Source: Triticum aestivum
Taxonomy: Eukaryota; Streptophyta; Magnoliopsida; Poales; Poaceae
DNA: 64,000 bases
Direction: 5' to 3'
Assembly (NCBI RefSeq): GCF_018294505.1
Contig: NC_057811.1
Coordinates: 407,271,652-407,335,651 of the forward strand
In this document: piece by piece, positions 13,364 to 24,542 of the stretch
Layout of the letters: each line of letters starts with the position of its first letter
How positions within the stretch are numbered: position 1 is the first letter of the stretch
The notes under the pieces: generated by a model
The model's input: only the letters and a program-made list of their open reading frames with translations
Told to the model about the DNA's origin: nothing
The model's database searches: none
Program-made: the position numbers and the translations under genes

Positions 13364-16300
13364 TGTGACGCCCTCGATTCAATCGTACACTAATCATACA
13401 CGCAAATGTGTATGATCAAGACCAAGGACTCACGGGAAGATATCACAACACAACTCTAGACACAAATTAAAATAATACAAGCTTTATATTACAAGCCAGG
13501 GGCCTCGATGGCTCGAATACATAAGCTCGAATACACAAGAGTCAGCGAAAGCAGCAATATCTGAGTACAGACATAAGTTAAACAAGTTTGCCTTAAAAAG
13601 GCTAGCACAAAAGCAACATCGATCAAAAAGGCAAGGCCTCCTGCCTGGGAGCCTCCTAACTACTCCTGGTCGTAGGCGGTCTCCACGTAGTAGTAGGCAT
13701 TGGCAGTGGCATCTGGCTCCTGGGCTCCGACATCTGGTTGCATCAACCGGAAAGAAGAAGAAAGGGGAAAAGGGGGAGCAAAGCAACCGTGAGTACTCAT
13801 CCAAAGTACTCGCAAGCAAGGATCTACACTAAATATGCATCGGTATCAATGAAAAGGGTTGTATCTGTGGACTGAACTTCAGAATGCCAGAAGAGAAGGG
13901 GAAAGCCTAGCCTATCAAAGACTAGCATCTTCAAGCAGCACCAAACATCTTGCAGCATCAGAAGAGAGATAAGAGTAGCATAAAGTAAAGTAGTAGTAGT
14001 GTTATCAACCTCGGCTAGAGATCCTTTCTCGACTCCCTGGGAGAAAGCAATCCCAGAGCCACACTATCCCGTTCTCATCTCCATTTCTCATATCCATTTC
14101 TCATCTCAGGTATCCAGTTCTAGTTGTATCGATCGGGATACAACTCCAAGTGTCCGTTACCGTAGGACAGGCTATCGATAGATGTTTTCTTCCCTGCAGG
14201 GGTGCACCAACTTACCCACCACGCTCGATTAACTCCGGCCGGACACACTTTCCTGGGTCATGCCCGGCCTCGGCTAAACAATACGCCGCAACCCGACCTA
14301 GGCTTAATAGAGAGGTCAACACGCCGGACTAAACCTATGACCCCAGGGGTCATGGGCCATCGCCCCGAGAACTCCTGCACGTTGCATGGGCGGCCGGTGA
14401 GCAGACCTAGCTACCTCCTTAGAAAAAGGCAGGAGCTTACCAGTCCAACCCGACGCGCGCCGCTCAGTCGCTGACGTCCAATAAGCTTCGGCTGATGCAT
14501 ACGACGCAGAACACCCATACTATGCCCACGTGATGGTTAGTGCTATCAGGCCAGAGGCCCCTCGGATCAAATATCCAAATCATAGTGGATTAGGAGCACG
14601 CGGTAACAAGCAGAGACTCACGAAAGATGTGACCCCGTTGCCCCATCTCGAGGACTTGCGGCAAGGGCTAAGAATGCCCGGCCACGCCTCATAAGTATCT
14701 CGCGGGCACCTTCCAGGTCAAACCCGACTCCACATCACTCGCGGGTACCCCTCAGGGTCGACCCGCCTTTCCAAGAAACAGCTGTAAAGTCCAAGTATCC
14801 GTGTGTCCAAACATCAAGGGGAAAACCCGAGGAATCACCACCGGTGAATTCCAATCGATGTAATCATCAAGGTGAACGTAAGAGGAACCACCCCCGAGGT
14901 TCACACTTGAGGGGTTGCACGACAGAGTCGTATCGGAAGTGGTTAAGGCGGAATCATCCCCGATGACCACGACTGAATAGCTACACTACAGGGTTAACAT
15001 CAGAAGTGCTGTAGAGGTCTCACCCTCGGCACTCGATTGTAACCCAATAGTGTCGAGCAACTAAGGGGAAGTGATGTGTGGTGCCTGGTCTTCGATCCCG
15101 TTGATTGGGTCTTCAATGATGAAGCAGGGGCAACAATTACAAGGTGGGGGTCACTGATGGATCACTAACGAACATATACTAAGAAGTTTAGGATAAGCAG
15201 GTAAGGTACAATAGTAGATACAAAAGCATGCTATGCATCAGAATAGGAGCAAACAATTACAGTAGCAAAATCTAATGCAAGCATGAGAGAATGGAATGGG
15301 CGATATCGGGATGATCAAAGGGGGGGCTTGCCTGGAAGCTCCACTGAAAGGGAAGAAGGGTCGTCGGTGACGTAGTCGATCACAGGGACATCAGCTGCGG
15401 TCTCGGGGTCTACCGAAGAGAAGAGGGGGGAGAAACAGTAAATACAGAGCAAACAGATGCATGACAGGCAATAAGCAGCGCTAGGGGTGCTCTAACGTAG
15501 TACTACGCGATACAGGCGAAGGGGGAGAACAACTGGGAATATTTTCCCGGGGTTAGGCATTTTCGGACAGACAAACCGGAGGGGAAAGGTCCAATGCTCG
15601 CTATGATTGGGACATCTGACGGACGAATGGACTGCGTAGTCCGATTCGTCTTGTCGTTCTGAGCAACTTTCATGTATAAAACCTTTTCATCCGAGCTACG
15701 GATTATTTTCTATTAATTTTCAAAGATTTAAACATTTTCTTGATTTATTATTATTTCGAAAATAAACTATAAATTCTATGGGTACATCGAACTATACCCA
15801 GCATTATGCACATGTGGCTGGCAGATGGGGCCAGAGGGCCTGGTTGACCAAGTCAACACAGACTAGTCAACCAGTGAATAGGAGAAGTGGGCCCGCATGT
15901 CATTGACTCTAACCTTAGTAGTTTAGGTAAATTTGCTTAATTAACAACGGCGCCTATTTGTCATTGACTCAGTCTTTTTAGAGCAACTAATTAAAGCTAA
16001 TAAACAGAGGTGACCACTTGTCATATGTTATTAGACTAATTGATCAGTAAAGCATTACTACTAAAATAACTAAGCCTAGACATAACTAAACAAGGGCCGG
16101 CATGGTGGCACAACCGTGAGGCTGGTTGTGCACACACGCACACACACGTGCACTCACACAGCACACTCACCACACCATGGCCATGGCCAGCAGCAGCAGC
16201 AGTTGGCGGTAGCAGCTAGCAATGGCACTAGACAGCGGCTGCACTTGGCCGTAGCGACTGGAGCAGCAGTAAGGCAGAGCAGTAGCAGCGGCATAGCAGC

Positions 16301-16470
16301 AGTAGCAAAACAACAGCCACAGAAGCAAGCAGCTAGTAACGACACTAGCAGAGCTGCAGCAATATGCGAGCAGCAAGGCGAGCGCGAGAGCAAGGGCACG
16401 CCTCGGCGTGGGCCTGCGTGGGCGCGCGCACGGAGGGCCGAGCAGGCGCCCGCGCAGGGGAGAGTAGCGG

Positions 16471-16566
16471 CAGTGCGCGGGGTTGGCGCCCAGGAGCAGC
16501 GGCAGTGCGCGGGGTTGGCGCCCAGGAGCAGCGGCAGTGCGCGGGGTTGGCGCCCAGGAGCAGCGG
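16471..16566. repeat. Three tandem 32-bp units in LTR 3
   Basis: The unit beginning CAGTGCGCGGGGTTGG occurs at 16471, 16503 and 16535 and is a single diverged unit in LTR 2. The copies look identical, so the amplification is recent. Confidence 0.9.
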
Positions 16567-17541
16567 CAGAGCCGGCGAGCAAGACAGGCAGCGGCAGCGA
16601 CGCACGGAACCGGCGGCTGCGGCGACCAAAAGGACGGCCGCGACCTCCTATCGGACGAGCAGGACATGTCACATCGTCCGGTGCACGCAGCACAAGCGGA
16701 GATGGCCAAGGAGATGGGCAACAGAGGCAACCCGTGGCAGCGGTGGCGGAGTTCGATGGGATCGAGCCAGCAGGCTCGGATCCGTCGATTTGGTGACATG
16801 GGCGGCATCCAGGCGGTGTACTGAGCGCAGTGATGTACTTTTCAGAGCCAGGGGGTGGGCTAAAACGACGGTGACGAACTAGACGGCGGCTACAGAGCGA
16901 CGGCGGAGCTCGGAGGCGGCTAGCGTCAGCTCCAGCTTGAATCTGAGCTTCTGCACAAAGGAGAAGGGTGCAGATGCTCACAGCGTAGCTTGGGGAGGGC
17001 TCGGCGAGGCCGGGGGCTGGCGGAGACGCGCGGATCGACGCGTCGAACGACGGCTAATAGAGGTTGAAGATTGGCTCGATCCCCGCGATGCAGAGGCGCC
17101 TAGCTCGAACCGATCTTCGTAGTGGAAGCAACAGAGGCAGACGGAGCTTTTGGACAAGCTCCTTGCCGGCGAGGACGACGAGGAGCACGTAGGCAAGGTC
17201 GGCCATGGCGATGATGGCGTCGGGTTCGCGTTGGGGAGAAGAGAGCGAGCGAGGGAGAGGGGAAAGTGGGCGCTAGGGTTTGTATAGAGGGTGGGGGCGA
17301 CCTAGTAGGCGCCGGGGAGCCGCCGGATGGCTGCCCGGTGGCCATCGGCGACCATGGACGGCGCGCGAGCGTACACCCAGCCCCTGGTGAATAGAGGTGG
17401 GGGATGGCACGGATAAGTGGGCTGGGCTGCACTGTTGCGCGGCTGGGCCAAGTGCACAGTGCGCCTGGCCTTTTCTTTTTTTCTATAATTCTTTTTTTCT
17501 TTTACAGAAAGGGTTTTGTAATATTTGGGTTGCCAAAAAAT

Positions 17542-17641
17542 GATTTTTGTAAAATATGGGAATTGTCCACATAAATACAATGCAATGTTTGGATTTTTGT
17601 AAAATATGGGAATTGTCCACATAAATACAATGCAATGTTTG
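17542..17641. repeat. Two tandem 50-bp units in LTR 3
   Basis: A unit beginning GATTTTTGTAAAATATGG is present twice with a 50-bp period, but once in LTR 1 (about 1870) and LTR 2 (about 9697). It is a private duplication of LTR 3. Confidence 0.9.
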
Positions 17642-17985
17642 GCACAACCACAAAAAGTTTGGAAGAAGTTTGAATTAGATTGAATTTGCAAAAAAAAGGA
17701 AAAGCAATTAATTTGCTGAGTTTGCACTGTTTTAATTTGCTATAGTCCATCTTAGCTTGGAGGTGATGTTGTTTTCCTTAACAATCATTTGTTATGGAAC
17801 TTTTACTAAATGATTGACTATTTTGCAGCAACTTTTGTGCAACTTCAAAATTCACTTGCAAATTGAATTTGATTCGAAAGTGGAATTTCAAATGAGATTT
17901 GAATCAAAGGTGATTAAGCACTGTTTTGAAAAATGATTAGCTTAATCACAGAGGGTTACTGTAGCATGACACTGGGGGTGTTACA

Positions 17986-17990
17986 CCCTC
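17986..17990. repeat. Target site duplication CCCTC (right)
   Basis: CCCTC follows the terminal TGTTACA of LTR 3 and matches 1164-1168. Confidence 0.85.
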
Positions 17991-18029
17991 CCAACCACCG
18001 ATTGGTTGTGCACCCCCACCCCTCCTCCC

Positions 18030-18775
18030 CGGGAGAATATCATGTGCCCCCATGCCTTAGATGCTATATGCCGATACGAGTTGCTTGGAGCTTGTAGATC
18101 TGAGATATAGCAGCTCACATGATGTCTTAATATTTTTACACGAAACCTTGATGAGTTTAAGAATTGCACACAATTTGTACTAAAACTACTCAGATGCCCT
18201 TGGATCCCATATCCAACGACCTCGAAGCTCGTATCACCGTAGCATCTAAGATGAAGGAGGACATCATATTCTCCTGTATGTAAGAATATCATGTGCTACC
18301 ACACCTTAGATGCTTTGGTGGTACAAGCTCTTCGGAGCCATTGGATTTGTGACCCAATGCCTCCTCGGTGGTTCGAATGGTTTTTTGCAGAAAAGCCCCC
18401 AAAGAGTTCGGCCACTGCTTACAAGCACAAAGACTGCTCAGATGCCATTGGAATTGCGCAGAAAGTACAAGTACTACGCATGTGCCATCTGATCACTGAT
18501 CATACGACCTAGATGCTCATATCATCGTAGCGGGTAATTAAGCTACGGGGAGCACCTAATATGAGCAACGGGGAGCCGTTGGATCCAAGATGCAGCGGCA
18601 CACACGAGGCCTGAATGTTTTATTTGCAAAAAAACCTTTGGAGAGTTTGGAAATTGCGCATAATTACAAAGACTACTCCCAAGCCATTGGATCTCACTTC
18701 CAACGGTGTAAAAACTCGTATCACCATAGCATCTAAGCTGCGGGGTGGATGTGATATTCTATGCCGCTATCATTT
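18030..18775. repeat. Fold-back sequence with repeated arms
   Basis: The arm starting GAGAATATCATGTG at about 18033 is matched in inverted orientation, imperfectly over about 60 bp, by 18215-18275. A second left arm (AATATCATGTGCTACC, about 18286) has a possible inverted partner near 18712-18765. The arms share the words TTAGATGCT and GATACGAG. The structure resembles one or two old MITE or fold-back elements, but no clear target duplication was identified. Confidence 0.5.
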
Positions 18776-21040
18776 TTGTTCATAAACTTGCAAAATACGT
18801 GTAACTTGTGCCGTTACTTGTCTAACCGTGCAAAGTGTTTGTTCAAAAAGATCATCCTACACTGAAATATCGGAACAACACATGGGGGTCCCACTTGTCA
18901 TTAATCAAATTTGGACATAAAACTAACAAATCTGAAAGACGAGATTCGAACTGGCAACCTGGACTACAAAGCGTAAGTTGATAGCCTGAAACAACAACAG
19001 TTGTTGGCTTTGTCCCATAACTTGATTTTATACAGTATTACGTTGAGTAGAGTAGAGGGAGTGCCTCGTCTACACGTGCATGACCGTTGACTCACTTACT
19101 GGTGGGTCCCAGGTCTGCGATCTCTCTCTTCTCTCCATCGTCTAACCTTTGCACGGGCAAACACACGAAGAGCGGCGCTAGCTTGCCGTGGTGTTATTAC
19201 AACTAAAAAAAGCTTGGAAAATAGAAGAATCGCCTAGAACAAGAGACATTGTGGCTGGTCGAGACGGAGCTAACCACACCTATCCTCCGTGCCGTGTTAG
19301 CATGATGAAGCTATGTGGCTAGTGGGGTGTTTTCGACCGATTGGCTGGGTCCCGAGGTCGACCCATAGGTACTACGTCTGATACAGTAAATTTTTACACG
19401 CACATTTTTCCTCCGTGCCGAGACATGGCACACCCTACCGCGCGGTTTCGGGGTCCTCCGGGGTGGTGCACGCATATATTCTTCCTGACATGGGACGCCC
19501 TACCGCGCGTTTTCGCCCAAGCAAGTAAATAAATGAGTCGTCAAATCACGAAAGACCACTTTTCCCGCCGAGTACATCAGTGAAGCACGGTGGCTAGCTA
19601 GTTGGGCTAGTTCGACCGATTAGCTAGGCCGCCGCCACATTTGTTTTTCACCCCTTTTTTATCTACTTGCCGGCAGGTAAATTTAAACATCCACCGCGGC
19701 GCTGCTCTGGTGTTTGAGTGCGGCAGGATTTTTAATTTTTTGATTGACAGGAGCAGGCGCGGCAAGATTTTTAATTTTTTGATTGACGGGAGAAAGCGCG
19801 GCAGCAATTAGTCACGATGGCTCCGCCTATAAAACCCACTGCTCCCTGATGTGAGAAGTCGTCGACTGGTGTTTTACCATGGTGAAAACCAAAAATTCCC
19901 CGCTGCTCGGCTCGCTCCCTCCGCCTTCCCGTAGATTGCATGGCCTTTCAGCTGTTTCACCCCCTGCATCACCAACGTCGTGCGTCTCGAGAAGCAGAGG
20001 GACTTCGGTGGTGTTTAGGCGCCCTTTGCATGGGCATGTCCATGTCTCGGTGCAATATGACCGTTGGATCAAACTCAGACGGTGCAGATCAGTCACTGTA
20101 GCACAAAGCGTGTGGGTGTGTTTGGTTGCATTCTCATCTCAATATAGTGTGTAAGTCACCTTACGAAAACTAAATAATCCCAAAACACTTAGGCACGGTA
20201 CATTAACTCCCTCCCCGTTTCTTGTTTTGTGACATATCAACCAATAAGAGACGTGGGCCATGCATGCTTTCAATGACTTGAGACTAATAAACATGACATT
20301 AAGTAGTTAGTTCATTGCATGCAATACTATTGATTAGCAAAAAGACATTAAGTTTTCTCGTTTTCCTCTCCGCCTTGGTCGCAGTGCACAACGTAAGATG
20401 ACTTACACACCTAGACAGAGTAGTTGTTTCCTCTTCGTGTATTTGTGTTAACCTACTAGTGTGGACTCATGCACCCTTCATGCACTCTGCCAAACACCCA
20501 AAAGTGGGTCGAGAAGGGAACTTTTGCTCCCATCCCGTGCACCCTTCATACACCCTGCCTAACACTATTCTTGCTTCGTATGGTTCATGTTTCGTGGAGT
20601 ACTGTAGCACCGTACTCTCCGTGCGCTGTAGACCTAGTTCTGTTAACATTGATCTCACCGTTCATTCTCGACCGGACAGTCGAGAAAGCGGTACTACATT
20701 ACTACATTACTGTTCATATAGTTGACATGCACACAACATCATTTGTTGTCGTCATATCTTACTACACTAGCAACAAGATTATGTAGTACTGACGTATGAA
20801 CCACTGCACATGCCTAGTAGTAGGAGCACTGTGTATGTGCAAGTGGCTGCCGTGTTTTGCACTCCTCTCTCGTAAGAGTGGAAACGCTTGCTGTGATCAT
20901 TTTTTTCTTCAGAAAAACAGTGGACACGCTCTACCGTGCGGATCCTCCTCCAGCCATGCACTAAATTACTCACTTTCACCGACGTGTGGGACAGCCAGCA
21001 TCAGGGTCCATCAGCCATGTACTAAATTACTCTGTAGTAG
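18776..21040. other. Intergenic region upstream of B3 locus A
   Basis: No gene was recognised. Local duplications occur: two 39-bp units at 19720-19797, two related blocks around CCCTACCGCGCG at about 19430-19515, and a repeated CACCCTTCATGCACTCTGCC-like stretch at about 20468-20560. ATGCACTAAATTACTC and ATGTACTAAATTACTC form another pair near 20957 and 21015. Confidence 0.5.
19720..19797. repeat. Two tandem 39-bp units
   Basis: GCGGCAGGATTTTTAATTTT and GCGGCAAGATTTTTAATTTT start 39 bp apart, each followed by TTGATTGAC. Confidence 0.85.
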
Positions 21041-21140
21041 AGTGACGGTAGACTACCCCGATCGAAGTGCCGCAGTAATGCCCAATGAGCCGTCAAATCA
21101 CAAAACCCCCTCCTTTCCAGCAGTAAGTTGGACGGACGAA
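21040..21140 (+). promoter_or_regulatory. Upstream block shared by B3 loci A and B
   Basis: A block containing GCCCAATGAGCCGTCAAATC and GGACGGACGAAGC lies about 270-370 bp upstream of the locus A start codon. Nearly the same block lies at about 34365-34462 upstream of locus B. Shared upstream sequence in addition to shared domain order indicates that the two genes arose by duplication. Whether it holds a promoter is an inference from position. Confidence 0.6.
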
Positions 21141-21779
21141 GCAACCATCTTTCACTCTTCTTTCTCAGCTTCCTCTCTACCCAACCCTCGCTTCTCCCTC
21201 ATCTTGTTCCTCATTTCTTCAAGAAAACCCCGACCTGCTTCTGCCATTGTTCTTCTCTCCCAAGGAAGGAAAGGTGAGCGCATCAATGGTGTTGATTCTG
21301 GCCAAGGCCCGGTCTTGCAACCCCGAGACTGATCCTATAACTCCCTCTCTTTTCTTCTTTTGGGGTTGTGATTATGGTTTCTTTTCTTTTATTTCTATTT
21401 GACAGTTTCTTGATGGACGCTGGAGCACCGGCCGAAGTGATGTCTATGGCTCTGGCCAAAACCGTCGAGGCTCATCGTACAAAGAAGCGCAAGCACCCCG
21501 CCGAGACTACCGCAGACAAGCTCAAAGCCATCGCCCTGTCCAAGCCCCCATCTCTGGGATCCCTCATTAAGCAAGTCCAGGTAATATCTCTTCTTGACGA
21601 TCTTTTTCTCGATCTTGATCGTGTTTTTTCATCTAACACGCAGTACTAGTACTAGTAGTACAACTTTCTGGGTGATCTTGCATGTGATTTTTTGTGTGCC
21701 AAATGACGGTTCTAAATTCCTCTTTTGACCAAAACATGCGAGAGGTTGACACTGATTTCTTATAGATTACTTTCAACTA

Positions 21780-21902
21780 CTCCCTCTGTCCCAAATTTCT
21801 TGTCTTAGATTTGTCTAGATGCGGATGTATCTAATACTAAAATGTGACTTGATACATCCGTATCTAGACAAATCTAAGACAAGAATTTTGGGACGGAGGG
21901 AG
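21780..21902. mobile_element. Stowaway MITE in intron of B3 locus A
   Basis: Near-perfect inverted arms start CTCCCTCTGTCCCAAATTTC and end with the complementary ACGGAGGGAG. TA flanks it at 21778-21779 and 21903-21904. The whole 123 bp can fold into one hairpin. It sits in the intron between the first two coding exons. Confidence 0.9.
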
Positions 21903-23504
21903 TACTTTATGAACATCAATGCTACCTTTGAAGAGGGTATATTTGCCTCAGTAACTTGTGTTACGGATATTGCAAGTAATCCCTCTGCTCTCATGCCTTT
22001 GAAGACATGTTCTAGTGTCTTTTTTCACTCATTTCTGTGCGTATATGTAGTCATATGTGGAGTATAATATCGAAAATCATCTTATATTTCTGACGGGGGT
22101 AGTAATAAAATATGGTTTCTGTTTGAATTAGAACCAGGTCCGCGATGGAGATGAAGTTCTCAAAGTCATGCCGTGTGAACTAGAAGACCTGAGGATGAGT
22201 TCTACTGCTAAACTATCCAGCTGTTGTGTCCTTGTCGCCATGTGTCCTGAACTAGTGTTTTCCTGTAGCATTGTCGTCAGGCGTGTTCTCGAGGTTGTAC
22301 TTGACCACAACAATTTCCTGGCTGTGCCTTCGATTACGAAGGGTGTGGTTCTTGTAAAGCTTCCCAACAAATCTGATGTGGCCTGTCTTCATGATCATGT
22401 TTATGAGTGGAAAGACCACTCTGTTAGGTTCTCCAAGGTTGACAAGATGGTGATGGTGCATGTAGACATCTCTCACGAAGTCCATAGCCTAGTCAGTTAT
22501 GCGGGGTTCATCCCATAGGTTGGTGGCAAGAAATAGTCTGCAGAGTTTAATTAGTGCAACTTTGCTTGTCTGTAGTAAGTACTATTGTTCAATACTTGAT
22601 TTGCGCTTGTGAACCCTGTATTGTTTATTAGTACTGCCGATTTTGGTGTGTGGTCAGTCCTAAGAACGGTCTATGTTAATGTCTGTCCACTCAATTCAGT
22701 CTGTATATTTTGAAGTATCCAGATCATCTTTTTTGTGAGGACGGTTTATCAATTATGGTTACACTCCAATATTTGTATGCATTGCAGGGTTTATCGCACC
22801 CACCAGGATTTCCAGTCCCATGGATGTTCGGTCCATATGATTTGTCACGACCTTTGGACTGTCCTGCTTGTGGGAGTAGGCGGGGCCCCTACATGCCACC
22901 CGTAGTTGGACGACCAACCTTCTGTTTAGTACTTCAACATAGTGATTTCCTGGTAAGGATTCACTCGTGTCACATCAAGTAAATCTTATTGATTTACTGT
23001 CTAAATCTTATTGATTTAATGTCATGTTTTCTTTCTTTTCCTGCAATTTTACGATGCAGGTTTTGCCGTGTGACATTCATCACAGAATAAACCGTTTGGT
23101 TTGCTCTACGATGGCTATTTTTGCAGGTTTCACTTCTTATGTCATGTCAGTAATGAAGGCACTGTCCATCACTTATATTACTGGGAAAAATTGGATCAGT
23201 CTCTTGTCTGAGTACAAGCTGAATCCCTATGATGAACTGCAATTTGGTTTAACAAAAACGCCACAATTAGTCCTTCTCGCGTTTAAAAGAAATGAAGAAA
23301 GCTGATCATAGCAGACAAGACACGATCGCTGCTGTCTCGCACATCGGTACCACCTTCAGCAACGGATCGAGCACCGGCAGTTGCTCTAGCACTGACAGCG
23401 GCAACAGCTCAGTCTGATCTAGCTGAGGATTGGGCACCGACCGCGTCAGCGGATCAGGCTGATCTACCAAAGGATCGGGCATCGACACCGGCACCTGCTC
23501 TGAC

Positions 23505-23509
23505 ACCGG
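23505..23509. repeat. Target site duplication ACCGG (left)
   Basis: ACCGG precedes the left LTR terminus TGTCGGTG and is repeated at 32397-32401 after the right terminus CTCA. Confidence 0.9.
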
Positions 23510-23980
23510 TGTCGGTGTCAAAACCGGCGGATCTCGGGTAGGGGGTCCCGAACTGTGCGTCTAAGGCGGATGGTAACAGGAGGCGGGGGACACAATGTTT
23601 ACCCAGGTTCGGGCCCTCTAGATGGAGGTAATACCCTACTTCCTGCTTGATTGATCTTGATGATATGAGTATTACAAGAGTTGATCTACCACTAGATTGT
23701 AGAGGTTAAACCCTAGAAGCTAGCCTATGGTATGATTGTTGTTGTCCTACGGACTAAAACCCTCCGGTTTATATAGACACCGGAGGGGGCTAGGGTTACA
23801 CAGAGTCGGTTACAAGGGAGGAGATCTACATATCCGTATTGCCAAGCTTGCCTTCCACGCCAAGGAGAGTCCCATCCGGACATGGGACGAAGTCTTCAAT
23901 CTTGTATCTTCATAGTCCAACAGTCCGGCCAAAGGATATAGTTCGGCTGTCCGAGGACCCCCTAATCCAGGACTCCCTCA
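23510..23980 (-). repeat. LTR of element 1 (left, 3' LTR)
   Basis: 471 bp. On the minus strand it runs from TGAGGGAGTCC to GACACCGACA. A TATA-like TATATAAACC lies on the minus strand near 23767-23776, and GGGTTTAGTCCG-like leader sequence follows. It matches 31928-32396 closely. Confidence 0.9.
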
Positions 23981-24428
23981 GTAGCCCCTGAACCAGGCTT
24001 CAATGACGATGAGTCCGGCGCGCAGATTGTCTTCGGCATTGCAAGGCGGGTTCCTCCTCCGAATACTCCACAGAAGTTTTTGAACACAAGGATAGTGTCC
24101 GGCTCTGCAAAACAAATTCCACATACCACCGTAGAGAGAATAATATTTCCACAAATCTAATCTGCTGACAGCTTTTCATAATGTGACATACTGCCGTGGT
24201 CTGGTCATGACGAACCGTTTTTCCGAGCCTGCCACTGCACGTGTTGTGAGGCGGTTTTCATAATGTGACGTACTGCCGTGGTCTGTCAAAGCAGAGATCG
24301 TGTCCCTTTTTTCACGGGATTCTCATCAATACGGGTATGGGTAACCCAATCGTGCCTGTTGGTATGACTCCTCGATTTTAGGCAAGTCCCAAACGGCCAC
24401 GTGGAGGACGCTTGAAATTCATCCTCTT

Positions 24429-24434
24429 TATAAA
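24429..24434 (+). promoter_or_regulatory. TATA box of antisense gene, element 1
   Basis: TATAAA lies 109 bp upstream of the antisense gene ATG (24543). A TATAA-type motif is found about the same distance (some 106-111 bp) upstream of the equivalent ATG in element 2. Conserved spacing in two diverged copies supports a real promoter. Confidence 0.65.
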
Positions 24435-24542
24435 GGGGCCTAGGCTAGGCGCTTCATCCTTCTTCTCACGCTCAATCGAATCCTTCCCCCACCTCGAGTT
24501 CCAACACCCAAGGCTCAGGCTAGGCGCTTCGGACCTACAATC

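Larger units (their letters stand above)
1169..17985 (-). mobile_element. LARD-type LTR retroelement with three LTRs (Sukkula-like)
   Basis: Three copies of one LTR alternate with two copies of one internal domain, all in the same orientation, and the whole block carries a single CCCTC duplication. Read on the minus strand each LTR starts TGTAACACCC and ends GGGCGTCACA. A tRNA primer site follows each LTR end that borders an internal domain, and a purine-rich tract precedes the other side. The complete LTRs are about 4.5-4.6 kb and the internal domains about 3.3 kb, without gag or pol. These are the proportions described for large retrotransposon derivatives (LARDs) such as Sukkula. Such elements are non-autonomous and depend on proteins of other Gypsy elements. 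The three-LTR order is best explained by recombination between LTRs of two copies. The family name is an inference. Confidence 0.85.
13364..17985 (-). repeat. LTR copy 3, full length
   Basis: The copy runs from TGTGACGCCC to TGTTACA, 4622 bp. It is longer than LTR 2 partly because of two tandem duplications, 16471-16566 and 17542-17641. On the minus strand this is the upstream LTR of the composite element. Confidence 0.85.
21241..23509 (+). pseudogene. B3-domain gene, locus A, 5' part (interrupted by a retroelement)
   Basis: Spliced plant-type gene. A leader intron fits 21274-21405 (GT...AG) just before the ATG at 21413. Predicted exons are 21413-21580 (56 codons, basic: KKRKH), 22138-22518, 22788-22952 and 23060-23302. 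The last two join in frame as a B3-like fold: a PTFCLVLQHSDFL strand, then about 80 residues ending in NWISLLSEYKLN followed by YDELQF. B3 proteins of the REM class bind DNA in the nucleus. An Ala/Pro-rich linker starts near 23306 and is cut at 23509 by the insertion; it continues in the same frame after 32396. Problems: the second exon ends in a stop (22516-22518), the B3 exon ends in TGA (23303-23305), and the linker is one frame off. The gene is therefore decayed, or its splicing is not resolved here. Confidence 0.65.

Noticed and set aside
16116..16981. Frames of 226 and 275 codons in LTR 3
   Set aside because: Same GC-rich LTR segment as in LTR 2, extended by the 32-bp tandem units. They are not conserved as protein.
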